From: Posidonia oceanica
Lineage: Eukaryota > Streptophyta > Magnoliopsida > Alismatales > Posidoniaceae
DNA: 64,000 nucleotides
NCBI GenBank assembly: GCA_037176725.1
Contig: JAZBRS010000074.1
Location: 60,330,001-60,394,000 of the forward strand
Direction of reading: 5' to 3'
A program made the translations under genes and the position numbers. Shown here in pieces: positions 31,301 through 43,453 of this stretch (its first letter is position 1; every line of letters begins with the position of its first letter). The notes under the pieces were generated by a model. The model was not told the DNA's origin. It worked only from the letters and a program-made list of their open reading frames with translations, and ran no database searches.

Positions 31301-34281
31301 CGGAGAAGATGATCTGACCGGAGCTGGCAAACGGAGCAGGAGGGCCGAAATCCTATTTCTAAGGGGCGGAGAAGCAACACGGGAAGAAAAGGAGACTAAG
31401 GGAGTAAAGAATCACCTGAGCCCGCGTCTGAGTCGTTCTCCCGACCTCAGTAGTTCCGGAGGTGGCCAGTGGGGGTCGTCCGGTCGCTGCAGGCGTCGCC
31501 AGCTGCTCGCAAGGGCTGGAGCTGCTTCAGGGCGATCTTCCGGTGCTTCCCAGACGATCGGATGGAAGCTTCAGAGCTCAGGCGGCGGTTTGGCACTTTG
31601 TGGGTTCAGACAGATGGCCGGAGGTCGGGGGGGATGTTTGCTGCATCTCAGGCTGGATGGGACCCTCCGGGGGGTTGTTGGAGGTCAGGTGAGCGATTCT
31701 GGATGGTTGGTTTGCCGTTCTGGAGGCTGTGGAAGGAGTTTGCAGGTTGGGTCGGTTTCTGGTCCGGAGGAGGGGTAAGTGTTTGTTGTGGAGATTTCGG
31801 TCTATGATGGAGGAGAAGGCTGAAGGCTAAGTGTTTCGGGAAGGTAGAGATCAGGGGATTATCCGGGTGGAGTTTGGGAGAGATCAGTGGGCAGGAGTGA
31901 AGGGAATTGCTGAAGGAGGAGTGTTGGGTTCACTGTTGGAGTTTCAGGTGATTTGAGGGTGATTTGGGATGGTTTCTGTGGTGGAATGGCCGGGAAATGG
32001 TGGGAAGGGATTGCTGGGTTTCTGGGTGAACTTGGGGGAGCAATTGGGAGAGAAATTGAGGCTTGGAAGGGGAATGGTTTGCTGGAGAAGAAACAGGGAG
32101 TTCTGCTGTGGAATTCAGAGGGAAAAGAAGAGGATTGGGTGTGGAGAATGCTCTGGGATTCTGGTTTCTCTCCGGGATGCTGAAGACTCTCTTAGGCTCT
32201 CTCTTCTGCTCTCTCTTCTCTCCGGAATTGGAAGATGAAGAGGAGAAGGAAGAGGTCGCACAGGTGGGGAGAAGGCTCTGAATTCTGGTTTCTCTCCGCT
32301 CTCTCAGGGTTTTCTGATCGCTCGCTCTCTCTGGATCGTCCAAAGCCGAAGGAAGGAGGAGATGACTGGAGGTTTATATCAGGAGGAGCTGCCGGTGCAC
32401 GTGCTGGGAATTTTGAAATCAGCGGTGGCCACTGCAGCTGAGGAGATGGGTGCCGGCGAGACGACGGGCATTGAATGCCTCCCGGAATTGGTGCTGAGAG
32501 AAGAGAGGAGCGGCGAGCTGCTGTTGTTGATCTGATGGAGGCTTGAAATTCAAATGGTGGAGGGTGGGCTGTAGCAGCTGTTCGTGAGAGGAAAAATGGA
32601 GGAGGAAGCGCAGAAGGCTGAGGAAGAAGAAGGAGAGGCGTGGGCAGGACTGCTGCGGGCCGAGAAAAAGGAGAAAAAAATAAAGGAAAAAGGAAAATGG
32701 CCCGACGGGCCCAGTAAGGAAAAGGAAGAAAGAAAAAAGAGAAGGAAGAAAGAAAGAAAGGGTAGAATGGGGAAATGAAATTAGTAAAAATGAACTAAAA
32801 ATAAATAAAAATACTAGAAAGGTTGTGATGTAGATTAGAGTTTTAATTAAATTTTTTAATGGCCATTTTGGGTTGATTAATGTGTTTTGGGCTTGATTAG
32901 GGTTTTAGGGTTTTGGTTTTATTTTTAATTGGTTTTCACTTGATTAAGTGTTTGTTAAACCCTTTTTAAATTATTTTAAAAATTGTGTTTCCCTTGTTAA
33001 ATACTTAGGACATTGATTAGGATTTTTTAGGATTTATTTTCGTATTAATCAGGATTGGTTTTAGGTTTTTAAGTCTTAGTCTTCTTAGGGTTTTTTCTTT
33101 CTTAAGTCTTTTAAATTATGCTTTGATTTTTATTTGCTGATTTTTCTTGAAGTTTTTAGTTAGATTTTTCTAGTTTGATGGGGTGTTTTTAAGTCTTTTA
33201 GATGTGTTTTTCTTTTCCTTTTAATTAAGTTTTTTAATTTGTTTTATCTTAGGTTTGTTAGGTTAAGTCTCTTTGTTTCTTTAATTACTTGTTTTAGTGT
33301 TTGTTTTTTTTAATTCTTCTTTTTAGGATTTTTTTTTTAATTCTTTTGATGGGGTTTTTACTTTTGGTGGGTTTTGGTTTTATTTTAGTTTTTTCCTTGA
33401 TTTTTCAGTGTTTTCTTTTGATTTGTTTTGCATTTTTTAGCTTACATGCTTGGTTTTCCTTTTAGTTTGATTTAGTTAAGTTTAGGTTTTTAATTGCTTG
33501 TTTAATGTTTTTTAATTGTTTTTCTTAGGGTTCTGATTTGTTTCTTTTATATTTTGGGGTTTTACAGATTTTTAGGGGTTTTCATGGATTTTTGCTAAAG
33601 AGGGCAAAGGAAAAGAGAAGGAAGAAGGAAAAGGGAAAAAGAGGGAAATAAAAGGAAAATAGATAGGTTGGAGAGAAATGATTTTTAAAATTCAGGAAAA
33701 AAGCTAAAAATAAAGTAAAAATAGGAATAAGATTGAGAAGGGATAGAAGTACAAAGGGGGCCCACAGCCAGGCCAGAAAAAGGGCAAGAAGGGGATGAAA
33801 AGAGAGATGATAATCAGGAGAGAGAGAGGAGAGAGAAAATGATAATCCCGGAGAGAGAAAAGGATAATTTGGATGAAAGGGGGTCTTAAGGGTCTTGGAA
33901 TGAGGTGAAAATTGCTGAGTGGGTAGTCTAGGATTTGAGGTGTTGGTCCTGAAGTTTTGGTTTGATTCTAAGGAGGTTTTGGAGGGGTTTGAAGGTGCAG
34001 AAAAAGGGGAGTTTTGCCTAGGTTTTCTAGGGTTTTTGGAAATGGTCTAGGTTTGGAAATTTCTAGGTTCTTGGGTAGGCATGTTAAGTGGGTGTTGGTG
34101 GATTTTCCTATGGGTTTTGGTCAGGTTTTGAGCTTGGGAAGAGGGGCAAAGGCTTGGGTCAAGATGGGCTGATTTTGGAGGGTAAAGAAGAGGATTAGGG
34201 TTTGGTTTTGGTTTGGGTTTGAGTCCAGCAATCACCAGGAAGGCTCCAAGGATCCAAGCCTGTCAAGATGGGGTGTCAACA
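28339..34281 (-). repeat. 5' LTR of the giant element
   Basis: 5943 bp, TGTAGCGATCCC to GGGTGTCAACA on the plus strand. Nearly identical to 736-6666, with scattered transitions and a few small indels, for example near 32190-32220 where the CTCTCTTCTC phrase is duplicated. Same internal blocks as described for the 3' LTR. As the upstream copy it would drive transcription leftward through gag and pol. Confidence 0.93.
32373..32378 (-). promoter_or_regulatory. Possible TATA box of the 5' LTR
   Basis: Minus strand GATATAAACCTCC. It is followed about 30-60 bases downstream by AGAGAGAG-type purine tracts like those in plant leaders. The equivalent site in the other LTR is 4758-4763. It implies U3 of about 1.9 kb and a long transcribed LTR portion of about 4 kb. 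Confidence 0.42.
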
Positions 34282-34286
34282 CCTGG
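34282..34286. other. Target site duplication, right copy (CCTGG)
   Basis: Follows TGTCAACA and matches 731-735. The satellite continues in register. Confidence 0.93.
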
Positions 34287-37200
34287 CGGTCCGGTCTTGA
34301 TAAGGCATGTACTTATCATTCCTGACCTAATCCTGGTCTTAGTAGGGCTTGCACCTTTCCTTCCTGGCGGTCCAGTCTTGATAAGGCATGCACTTATCAT
34401 TCCTGACCTCTTCCTGGTCTTGGTAGGGCTTGCCCCTCTCAGTCCTAGCGCTCCGGTCTTGATATGGCTTGCACTTTTCAATCCTGACCTCTTCCTGGTC
34501 ATGATATGGCTTACACCTATCATTCCTAGCGGTCCTGTCCTGATAAGGCTTGCACATATCATTCCTGACCTCTTCCTGGTCACGATAGCGCTAGCTCCTC
34601 ACATTCCTGGCGGTCCGGTCTTGATAAGGCTTGCACTTATCATTCCTGACCTCGTCCTGGCCTCTTCCTAGTCGTGATTGGGCTTGCAACTATCTTTCCG
34701 GGTGGTCCGGTCTTGATAAGGCTTGCCCTTATCATTCCTGACCGCTTCTTGGTCTTGGTAGGGCTTACACCTATCATTCCTGGCGGTCCGATCTTGATAA
34801 GGCTTGCACTTATCAGTCTTGACCTCTTCCTAGTCCTGATAGGGCTAGCTCCTCTCATTCCTGTCAGTTCGGTCTTGATACGGCCTGCACTTATCATTCC
34901 TAACCTCTTCCGGGTCATGGTTGGGCTTGCACCTATCATTCCTGGCGGTCCCGTCTTGATATGGCTTGCACTTATCATTCCTTTCCGCTTCGGGGTCTTG
35001 ATAGGGCTTGCACCTATCATTCCATCTGGTCCGGTCTTGAGAAGGCTTGCACTTATCATTCCTGAACTTTTCCAGGTCTTGATAGGGCTTGCACCTATAA
35101 TTCCTGGCGGTTTGGTCTTGGTAAGGCTTGCACTTATCATTCCGAACCTCTTCCTGGTCTTGATAGGGCTTGCACCTATCATTCCTGGCGGTCCCATCTT
35201 GATATGGCTTGCACTTATCATTCCATTCCTCTTCCGGGTCTTGATAGGGCTTGCACCTTTCATTCCATCCAGTCGGGTCTTGAGAAGGCTTGCACTTATC
35301 GTTCCTGACCTCTTCCAGGTCATCATAGGGCTTGCACCTATCATTCCTGGCAGTCTGGTCTTGATAAGGCTTGCACTTATCATTCTTGACCTCTTCCTGG
35401 CCTTGATAGGGCTTGCACCTAGCATTCCTAGCGGTCCGGTCCAGATAAGGCTTGCACTTATGTTTTCTGACCTCTTCTTAGTGATGATAGGGCTTGCACC
35501 TATCATTCCAGGCGGTCTGGTCTTGATAACGCTTGCACTTATCTTTCTTGACCTCTTCCTGGTCTTGATAGGGCTTGCACCTATCATTCCTAGCGGTCCG
35601 GTCTTGATTAGGCTTGCACATATGATTCCAGACCAATTCCTGGTCTTGACAGAGCTTGCACCTATCAATCCTGCCAATCTGGCGTTGACAAGGCTTGCAT
35701 TTTTCACTCCTGACCACTTCCTGGTCATGGTAGGGCTCACACCTATCAATGCTGGCTGTCCGGTCATGATATGGCTTGCACTTATCATTCCTGACCTCTT
35801 CGAAGTCTTGATAGGGCTTGCACCTATCATACCTGGTGGTCCTATCTTGATAAGGCTTGCACTTGTCATTCCTGACCACTTCCTGGTCTTGGTAGGCCTT
35901 GCACCATTGATTCCTGGCGGTCCAGTCGTGATAAGGCTTGTACTTATCGTTCCTGACCTCTTCTGGATCTGGGTAGTGCATGCACCAATCATTCCTGGCA
36001 GTCCAGTCATGGTAAGTCTTGCACTTATCATTCCTGAACTCTTCTTGGTCTTGTTAGGGCTTGCACCTATCATTCCTGGCGATCCAGTCTTGATAAGGCT
36101 TGCACTTATCATTCAGACCTCATCCTGGTCTTGGTAGGGCTTGCACCTATCATTCCTGGCGGTCCAGCCGTGATAAGGCTTGCACTTATCATTCCTAACC
36201 TCTCCCTGGTCATGGTAGGGCTTGCATCTATCATTCCGGGCGGTCTGGTAGTGATAAGGCTTGCACTTATCATTCCTGACTTCTTCCAGGTCTTGATAGG
36301 GCTTGCACCTATCATTCCTGGAGGTCTGGTCTTGATAAGGGTCGCACTTATCATTCTTGACATCTTCCCGGTCTTGAAAAGGCTCGCACATATCTTTCCG
36401 TACCTCTTCGCGGTCTTGAAAAGGCTTGCACTTATCATTCCTAGCCTCTTCCTGATCTTGATAGGGCTTGAACCAATCAGTCCACACTGTCCGGTCATGA
36501 TAAGGCTTGCTCTTATCTTTCCAGAACCCTTCCTAGCCTCCTCCTAGTCTAGATAGGGGTTGCACCTATCATTCTAGGTGGTCCGGTCATGATAAGGCTT
36601 GCACTTATCATTCTAGACCTCTTCCTGGTCTTGATTGGGTTTGCACTTATCATTCCTGATGGTCCGGTCATGATAAGGCTTGCACTTATTATTCCTGACC
36701 ACTTCCTGGTCTTGGTAGAGCTTACACCTACCGTTCAAGCGGTTCGGTCTTGATAAGCCATTTACATATCATCCCTGACGTCTTCCTGGTCATGATAGGG
36801 CTAGCACTTCTCATTCCTGGCGGTCCGGTCTTGATACGGCTTGCACTTATCATTACTGACCTCTTCCTGGTCTTGGTAGGGCTAGCACCTATCATTCCAA
36901 GTGGTCCGGTCTTGATATGGCTTGCACTTATCATTCCTAACCTCTCCCTGGTCATGGTAGGGCTTGCATCTATCATCCGGGCGGCATGGTAGTGATGAGG
37001 CTTGCACTTATCATTCCTGTCCTCTTCCTGGTCATGGTAGGGCTTGCACCTATCATTCCTGGAGGTCTGGTCTTGATAAGGCTCCCACTTATCCTTTCGG
37101 AGATCTTCCCAATCTTGAAAAGGCTAGCACAGATCATTCCAGGCCTCTTCCTGGTCTTGATATTGCTTGCACCTATTAGTCCAGGCTGTCCGGTTTTGAT

Positions 37201-40200
37201 AAGGCATGCACATATCATTCTAGAACTCTTCCTAGCCTCTTCCTGGTCTAGATAGGGGTTGCACCGATCATTCCTGGTGGTCTGGTCATGAAATGGCTTG
37301 CACTTATCATTCCATACCTCTTCCTGGCCTCCTCCAGGTCTTGATTTGGCTTGCACCTATCATTCCTGGTGGTCTGGTCTTGATGAGGCTTGCACTTATC
37401 ATTCCAGACCTCTTCCTGGTCTTGGTAGGGCTTACACCTATCATTCTAGGCAGTCCGGTCTTGAAAAGGCATGCACATATCAATCTTGACCTCTTCCTGG
37501 TCATGATAGGGCTAGCGCCTCTCATTCCTGGTGGTGCGGTCTTGATACGGCTTGCACTTATCATTCCTGACCTCTTCCTGGTCCTGGTAAGGCTTGCAGC
37601 TATCATTCCAAGCGGTCCGGTCTTGATATGGCTTGCACTTTTCATTCCTGGCCTCTTCCTGGTCTTGATAGGGCATGCACCTATCATTCCTAGTGGTCCG
37701 GTCCTGATAAGGCTTTCACATATCATTTCTGACCTCTTCCTAATCATGATAGGGCTTGCAGCTATCATTACTAGCGGTACGGTCTTGATAACGCATGCAC
37801 TTATCATTCCTGACCACTTCCTGGTCTTGATAGGGCTTGCACCTATCATTCTTGGCGGTCCGGTCTTGATTAGGCATGCACTTATCATTCCTGACCTATT
37901 CCTGGTCACGACAGGGATTGCACTTATCATTCATGGCGGTCCGATCTTGACATGGCCTGCACTCTTCATTCCTGACCTCTTCCTGGTCTTGATAGGGCTT
38001 GCTCCTATCAATCCTGGTGGTCCGGTCCTGATAAGGCTTGCACTAATCATTTCAGACCTCTACCTAGTCATGACAGGGCTTGCACCTGTCATTCCTGGCG
38101 GTCCGGTCATGATAAGGCGTGCACTTATCATTCCTGGCCTCTTCCGGGTCTTGATAGGGTTTGCACCTACAATTCCTACCGGTCCTATCATGATAAGGCC
38201 TGCACTTTTCATTCCTGACCTCATCCTAGTCTTGAGTGGGCTCGCACCTATCATTCCTGGCGGTTCGGTCTAGAAAAGGTTTGCACTTATCATTCCTGGC
38301 CACATCCTAGTCTTGATAGGGCTTGCACCTATCTTTCCTGGCGGTCCCGTCTTGATAAGGCATGCACTTATCATTTCTGACCTCTTCCTTGTCTTGATAG
38401 GGCTTGCACCTATCATTCCTAGCGGTCCGGTCCTGATAAGGTTTGCACTTATCATTTCTGACCTCTTCCAAGTCATGACAGGGCTTGCACCTATCATTCT
38501 TGGCGGTCTGGTCTTGATAACGCATGCACTTATCATTTTTGTCCTCTTCCTTGCCTTGTTAGGGCTTGCACTGTCATTCCTGGCGGTCCGGTCTTGATTG
38601 GGCTTGCACTTATCATTCCTGACCTATTCATGGTCTAGACAGGGCTTGCACCTATCATTCCTGATGGTCCGGTCATGAGAAGGCTTGCACTTATCTTTCC
38701 TGACCACTTCCTAGTCTTGGTATGGCTCACACCTATCATTGCTGGCGGTCCGGTCATGATGAAGCTTGCACTTATCATTCCTGACATCTTCCTAGTCTTG
38801 AAAGGGCATGCATCTATCATACCTGGCGGTCCGGTCTTGATATGGCTTGCACTTATCATTCCTGACCTCTTCCTGGTCTTGGTAAGGCTTGCACCAATCA
38901 TTCCTGGCGGTCCAATCTCGATAAGGCTTGCACTTATCATTCCTGACCTCTTCCTAGTCTTGGTAGGGCATGCACCAATCATTCCAGGTGGTCCAGTCTT
39001 GGTAAGGCTTGCACTTATCATTCCTGAACTCTTCTTGGTCTTGTTAGGGCATGAACCTCTCATTCCTGGCGATCCGGTATTGATAAGGCGTGCACTTATC
39101 ATTCAGACCACATCCTGGTCTTGGAAGGGCTTGCACATATCATTCCGTGCGGTCCGATCGAGATAAGGCATGCACTTATCATTCCTGACCTCTCCCAGGT
39201 CTTGGTAGGGCTTGCATCTATCATTCCGGGTGGTCCGGTATTGATAAGGCGTGCACTTATCATTCCTGACCTCTTCCAAGTCTTGATAGGGCTTGCACCT
39301 ATCATTCCTGGAGGTCTTGTCTTGATAAGGCTCGCACTTAACATTCCTGACCTCTTCCAGGTCTTGATAGGGCTTGCACCTATCATTCCTGGCGGTCCGG
39401 TCTTGATAAGGCTTGCACTTAACATTCCTGACCTCTTCCAGGTTTTGATAGGGCTTGCACCTATCAATCCTGGCGGTCCGGTCCTGATAAGACTTGCACA
39501 TATCATTCCTGACCTCTTCCAAGTCATGATAGCAGTTGCACCTATCATTCCTAGTGGCCTGGTCTTCGTAAGGCATGCACTTATCATTCCTGACCTCTTC
39601 CTGGTCGTGATAGGGCTTGCACCTATCATTCCTGGCAGTCCGATCTTGATAAGGCTAGCACTTATCATTCCTGACCTATTCCTGGTCTTGACAGGGCTTG
39701 CACGTGACATTCCTAGCTGTCCGATCTTGACAAAGCTTGCACGTATCATTCCTGACCTCTCCTTGGTCTTGGTAGGGTTCACACCTATCATTGCTGGCAG
39801 TCCGGTCATGATATGGCTTGCACTTATCATTCCAAACCTCTTCCTAGTCTTGATAGGACTTGCACCAATCATACCTAGCGGACCGGTCTTGATGAGGCTT
39901 GCACGTATCATTCATGACCTCTTCCTGGTCTTGATGGGGCTAGCACCTATCATTCCTGGCGGTCCAGTCTTGATTAGGCTTGCACTTATCATTTCTGACC
40001 TCTTCTTAGCCATGACAGGTCTTGCACCTATCATTCCAGGTGGTACTGTCTTGATAACGCATGCACAAATAGTTCCTGACCTCTTCCTGATCTTGAAAGG
40101 GCTTGCACCTATCGTTCATGGCGGTCCGGTCTTGATTAGGCATGCATTTATCATTCCAAACCAATTCCTGGTCTTGACAGGGCTTGCACCTACCATTCTG

Positions 40201-43200
40201 GGTGATTCGGTCTTGACAAGGCATGCACTTATCATTCTTGACCACTTCCTGGTTTTGGTAGGGCTCACACCTATCATGCTGGCTGTCTAGTCATGATAAG
40301 GCTTGCACCTATCATTCCTGACCTCTTCCATGTCTTGATAGGGCTTGCACCTATCAAAGCTGGTGGTCCTGTCTTGATAAGGCTTGCACTTATCATTCCT
40401 GACCTCTTCCAGGTCTTCGTATGGCTTGCACCAATCATTCCTGGCGGTCCAGTCGTGATAAGGCATGCACTTATCATTCCTGCCCATTTCCTAGTCTGGG
40501 TACGGCTGGCACCTATCATTCCTAGCAGTCCGGTCTTGCTGAGGCTTGCACTTATCATTCCTGACCTCTTCCTGGTCTTGATGGGCTAGCACCTATCATT
40601 CCTGGCGGTTCGGTCCTGATAAGGCTTGCACTTATCATTTCTGACCTCTTCTTAGCCATGACAGGGCTTGCACTTATCATTCCGAGCGGTCCGGTCTTGA
40701 TAACGCATGCACTTATCATTCCTGACCTCTTCCTGGTCTTGATAGGGCTTGCACCTATCATTCCTGGTGGTCCGGTCTTGATTAGGCATGCACTTATCAT
40801 TCCAGACCTATTCCTGGTCACGACAGGGATTGCACCTACCATTCCTGGCGGGCCGGTCATGACAAGGCCTGCACTTATCATTCCTGACCACTTCCTGGTC
40901 TTGATAGGGCTTGCTCCTATCATTCCTGGCGGCCCGGTACTGATATGGCTTGCACTTATCATTTCTGACCTCTTCCTAGTCATGACAGGGCTTACACCTA
41001 TCATTCCCGGTGGTCCGGTCATGATAAGGCGTGCACTTATCATTCCTAGCCTCTTCCGGGTCTTGATAGGGCTTGCACCTATCATTCCTGCCAGTCCTGT
41101 CTTTATAAGGCATGCACTTTTCATTCCTGACCTCTTCCTAGTCTTGAGTGGGCTCGCACCTATCATTCCTGGCGGTCCGGTCTAGATAAGGCATGCACTT
41201 ATCATTCCTAACCACTTCCTGGTCTTGATAGGGCTTGCACCTATCATTCCTGGCAGTCTGGTCCTGATATGGCTTGCACTTATCGTTCTTGACTTCTTCC
41301 TTGTCTTGATAGGGCTTGCACCTATCATCCCTGGCGGTCTGGTCCTTATAAGGCTTGCACTTATCATTTCTGATCTCTTCCTAGGCATGACAGGGCTTGC
41401 ACCTATCATTCCTGGCGGTCCAGTCATGAGAAGGCTTGCACATATCATTCCTGACCACTTCCTGGTCTTGGTAGGGCTCACACATGTCATTGCTGGCAGT
41501 CTGGTCATGGTAAGGCTTGCACTTATCATTCCTGACATCTTCCTAGTGTTGATAGGGCTTGCACCTATCATACCTGGCGGTCCGGTCTTGATATGACTTG
41601 CACTTATCATTCCTGACCACTTCCTGGTCATGGTAGGGCTTGCACCAATCATTCCTGGTGGTCCATTCAAGATAAGGCTTGTACTTATCATTCCGGACCT
41701 CTTCCAGGTCTTGGTAGGGCATGCACCAATCATTCTTGGCGGTCCTGTCTTGGTAAGGCTTGCACTTATCATTCCTGAACTCTTCATGGTCTTGTTAGGG
41801 CTTGCACCTATCATTCCTGGCGATCCGGTAATGATAAGGCTTGCACTTATCATTCAGACCTCATCCAGGTCTTGGTAGAGCTTGCACTTATCATTCCGGG
41901 CGGTTCGGTCGATATATGGCTTGCACTTACCATTCTTGACCTCTCCCTGGTCATGGAAGGGCTTGCATCTATCATTCCGGGCGGTCCGGTAGTGATAAGG
42001 CGTGCACTTATCATTCCTGACCTCTGCAGGTCTTGATAGGGCTTGCCCCTATCATTCTTGGAGGTCTGGTCATGCTAAGGCTCGTACTTATCATTCCTGA
42101 CCACTTCCAGGTCCTGATAGCGCATGCACCTATCATTCCTGGCGGTTCGTTCTTGATAAGGCTTGCACTTAATATTCCTGACCTCTTCCATGTCTAGATA
42201 GGGCTTGCACCTATCATTCCTGGTGGTCCGGTCCTGATAAGGCTTGCACTTATCATTCTTGACCTCTTCCAAGTCATGACAGGGGTTGCACCTATCATTC
42301 TTGGTGGTCTGGTCTTGATAAGGCATGCATTTATCATTCCTAACCTCTTGCTGGTCTTGATAGGGCTTGCACCTATCATTCCTGGCGGTCCGGTCTTGAT
42401 AAGGCTAGCACTTATCATTCCTGACCAATTCCTGGTCATGACAGGGCTTGCACGTGTCATTCCTGGCTGTCCGATCTTGACAAGGCTTGCACGTATCATT
42501 CCATACCTCTTCCTGGTTTTGGTAGGGCTCACCCCTATCATTGCTGGTGGTCCGGTCATGATAAGGCTTGCACTTATAATTCCTGACCTCCTCCTAGTCA
42601 TGATTGGGCTTGCACCAATCATACCTAGCGTACCGGTCTTGATAAGGCTTGCACGTATCATTCCTGACCAATTCTTGGTCTGGGTAGGGCTTGCACCATT
42701 CATTCCTAGCGGTCAAGTCGTGATAAGGCTTGCACTTATCATTCCTAACCACTTCTTGGTCTTGGTTGGGCATGCACCAAACATTCCTGGTGGTCCAGTC
42801 TTGGTACAGCTTGCACTTATCATTCCTGGCGGTCCAGTCTTGGTATGGCCTGCACGTATCATTCCTGAACTCTTCTTGGTATTGAAAGGGCTTGCACCTA
42901 TCATTCCTGGCGATCCGAGATTGATAAGGCTTGCACTTATCATTCAAACCTCTTCTTGGTCTTGGTAGGCCTTGCACCTATCATTCCTGGCAGTCCGGTC
43001 TTGATAAGGCTTGCACTTATCATTCCTGACCACTCCCGGGTCATCGTAGGGGTTGCATCTATCATTTCGGGCGGTCCGGTAGTGATAAGGCTTGCACGTA
43101 TAATTCCTGACATCTTCCAGGTCTTGATATGGCATGCACCTATCGTTCCTAGTGGTCTGGTCTTGATAAGGCTCGCACTTATCTTTCCCGATCTCTTCCC

Positions 43201-43453
43201 GGTCTTGAAAAGGCTTGCACTTATCATTCCAGGCCTCTTCCAGGTCTTGATAGGGCTTGCACCTATCAGTCTAGGCTATCCGGTCTTGATAAGGCTTGCA
43301 CTTATCATTCCTAAACTCTTCCTAGCCTCTTCCTGGTCTAGATAGGGGTTGCACCTATCATTCCTGGATGTTCGGTCTCGATAAGGCTTGCACCTATCAT
43401 TACTGACCACTTCCTGGTTTTGATAGGGCTTGCACCTATCCTTCCTGGCGGTC
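34282..43453. repeat. 81-bp satellite array, main block
   Basis: About 9.2 kb of 81-bp units (42+39). The first half carries GACCTCTTCCTGGTC and the second carries GGCGGTCCGGTC. Most units deviate at several bases, so the array is not freshly homogenised. Variant units recur: ATTCAGACCTCATCCTGG near 36113, 39101, 41851 and 42940 (with changes), and a CTAGCCTCTTCCTGGTCTAG variant near 36530, 37232 and 43318. This is a sign of higher-order organisation. Long open frames exist on both strands (for example 34674-36137 plus and 34640-36112 minus), but they are simple products of the unit. I see no gene. Confidence 0.95.

Larger units (their letters stand above)
736..34281 (-). mobile_element. Giant Tat/Ogre-type Ty3/gypsy LTR retrotransposon (33.5 kb, with nested LTR)
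   Basis: This is a single insertion on the minus strand, with TG...CA LTRs of 5931 and 5943 bp, a flanking CCTGG duplication, a primer binding site (28320-28337), a polypurine tract (6671-6679) and gag, pro, RT, RNase H and integrase genes in minus-strand order. The second, archaeal-type RNase H downstream of a degenerate first one is the hallmark of the Tat lineage. Removing the nested solo LTR and one GAGTG copy leaves about 27.6 kb, still at the top of the known size range. An extra ORF and tandem arrays lie between pol and the 3' LTR. The LTRs differ by roughly 1-2% where compared by eye, mostly transitions, suggesting a recent insertion. The element is now defective: split gag, frame break, internal stops and an altered integrase residue. 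A source of trans-acting proteins elsewhere would be needed for any mobility. Confidence 0.93.

Noticed and set aside
34674..36137. 487-codon hydrophobic frame in the satellite that looks like a multi-pass membrane protein
   Set aside because: It is the literal translation of the 81-bp unit, with equally long frames on the opposite strand, no start context and no domain. Kept only as a finding about the repeat.
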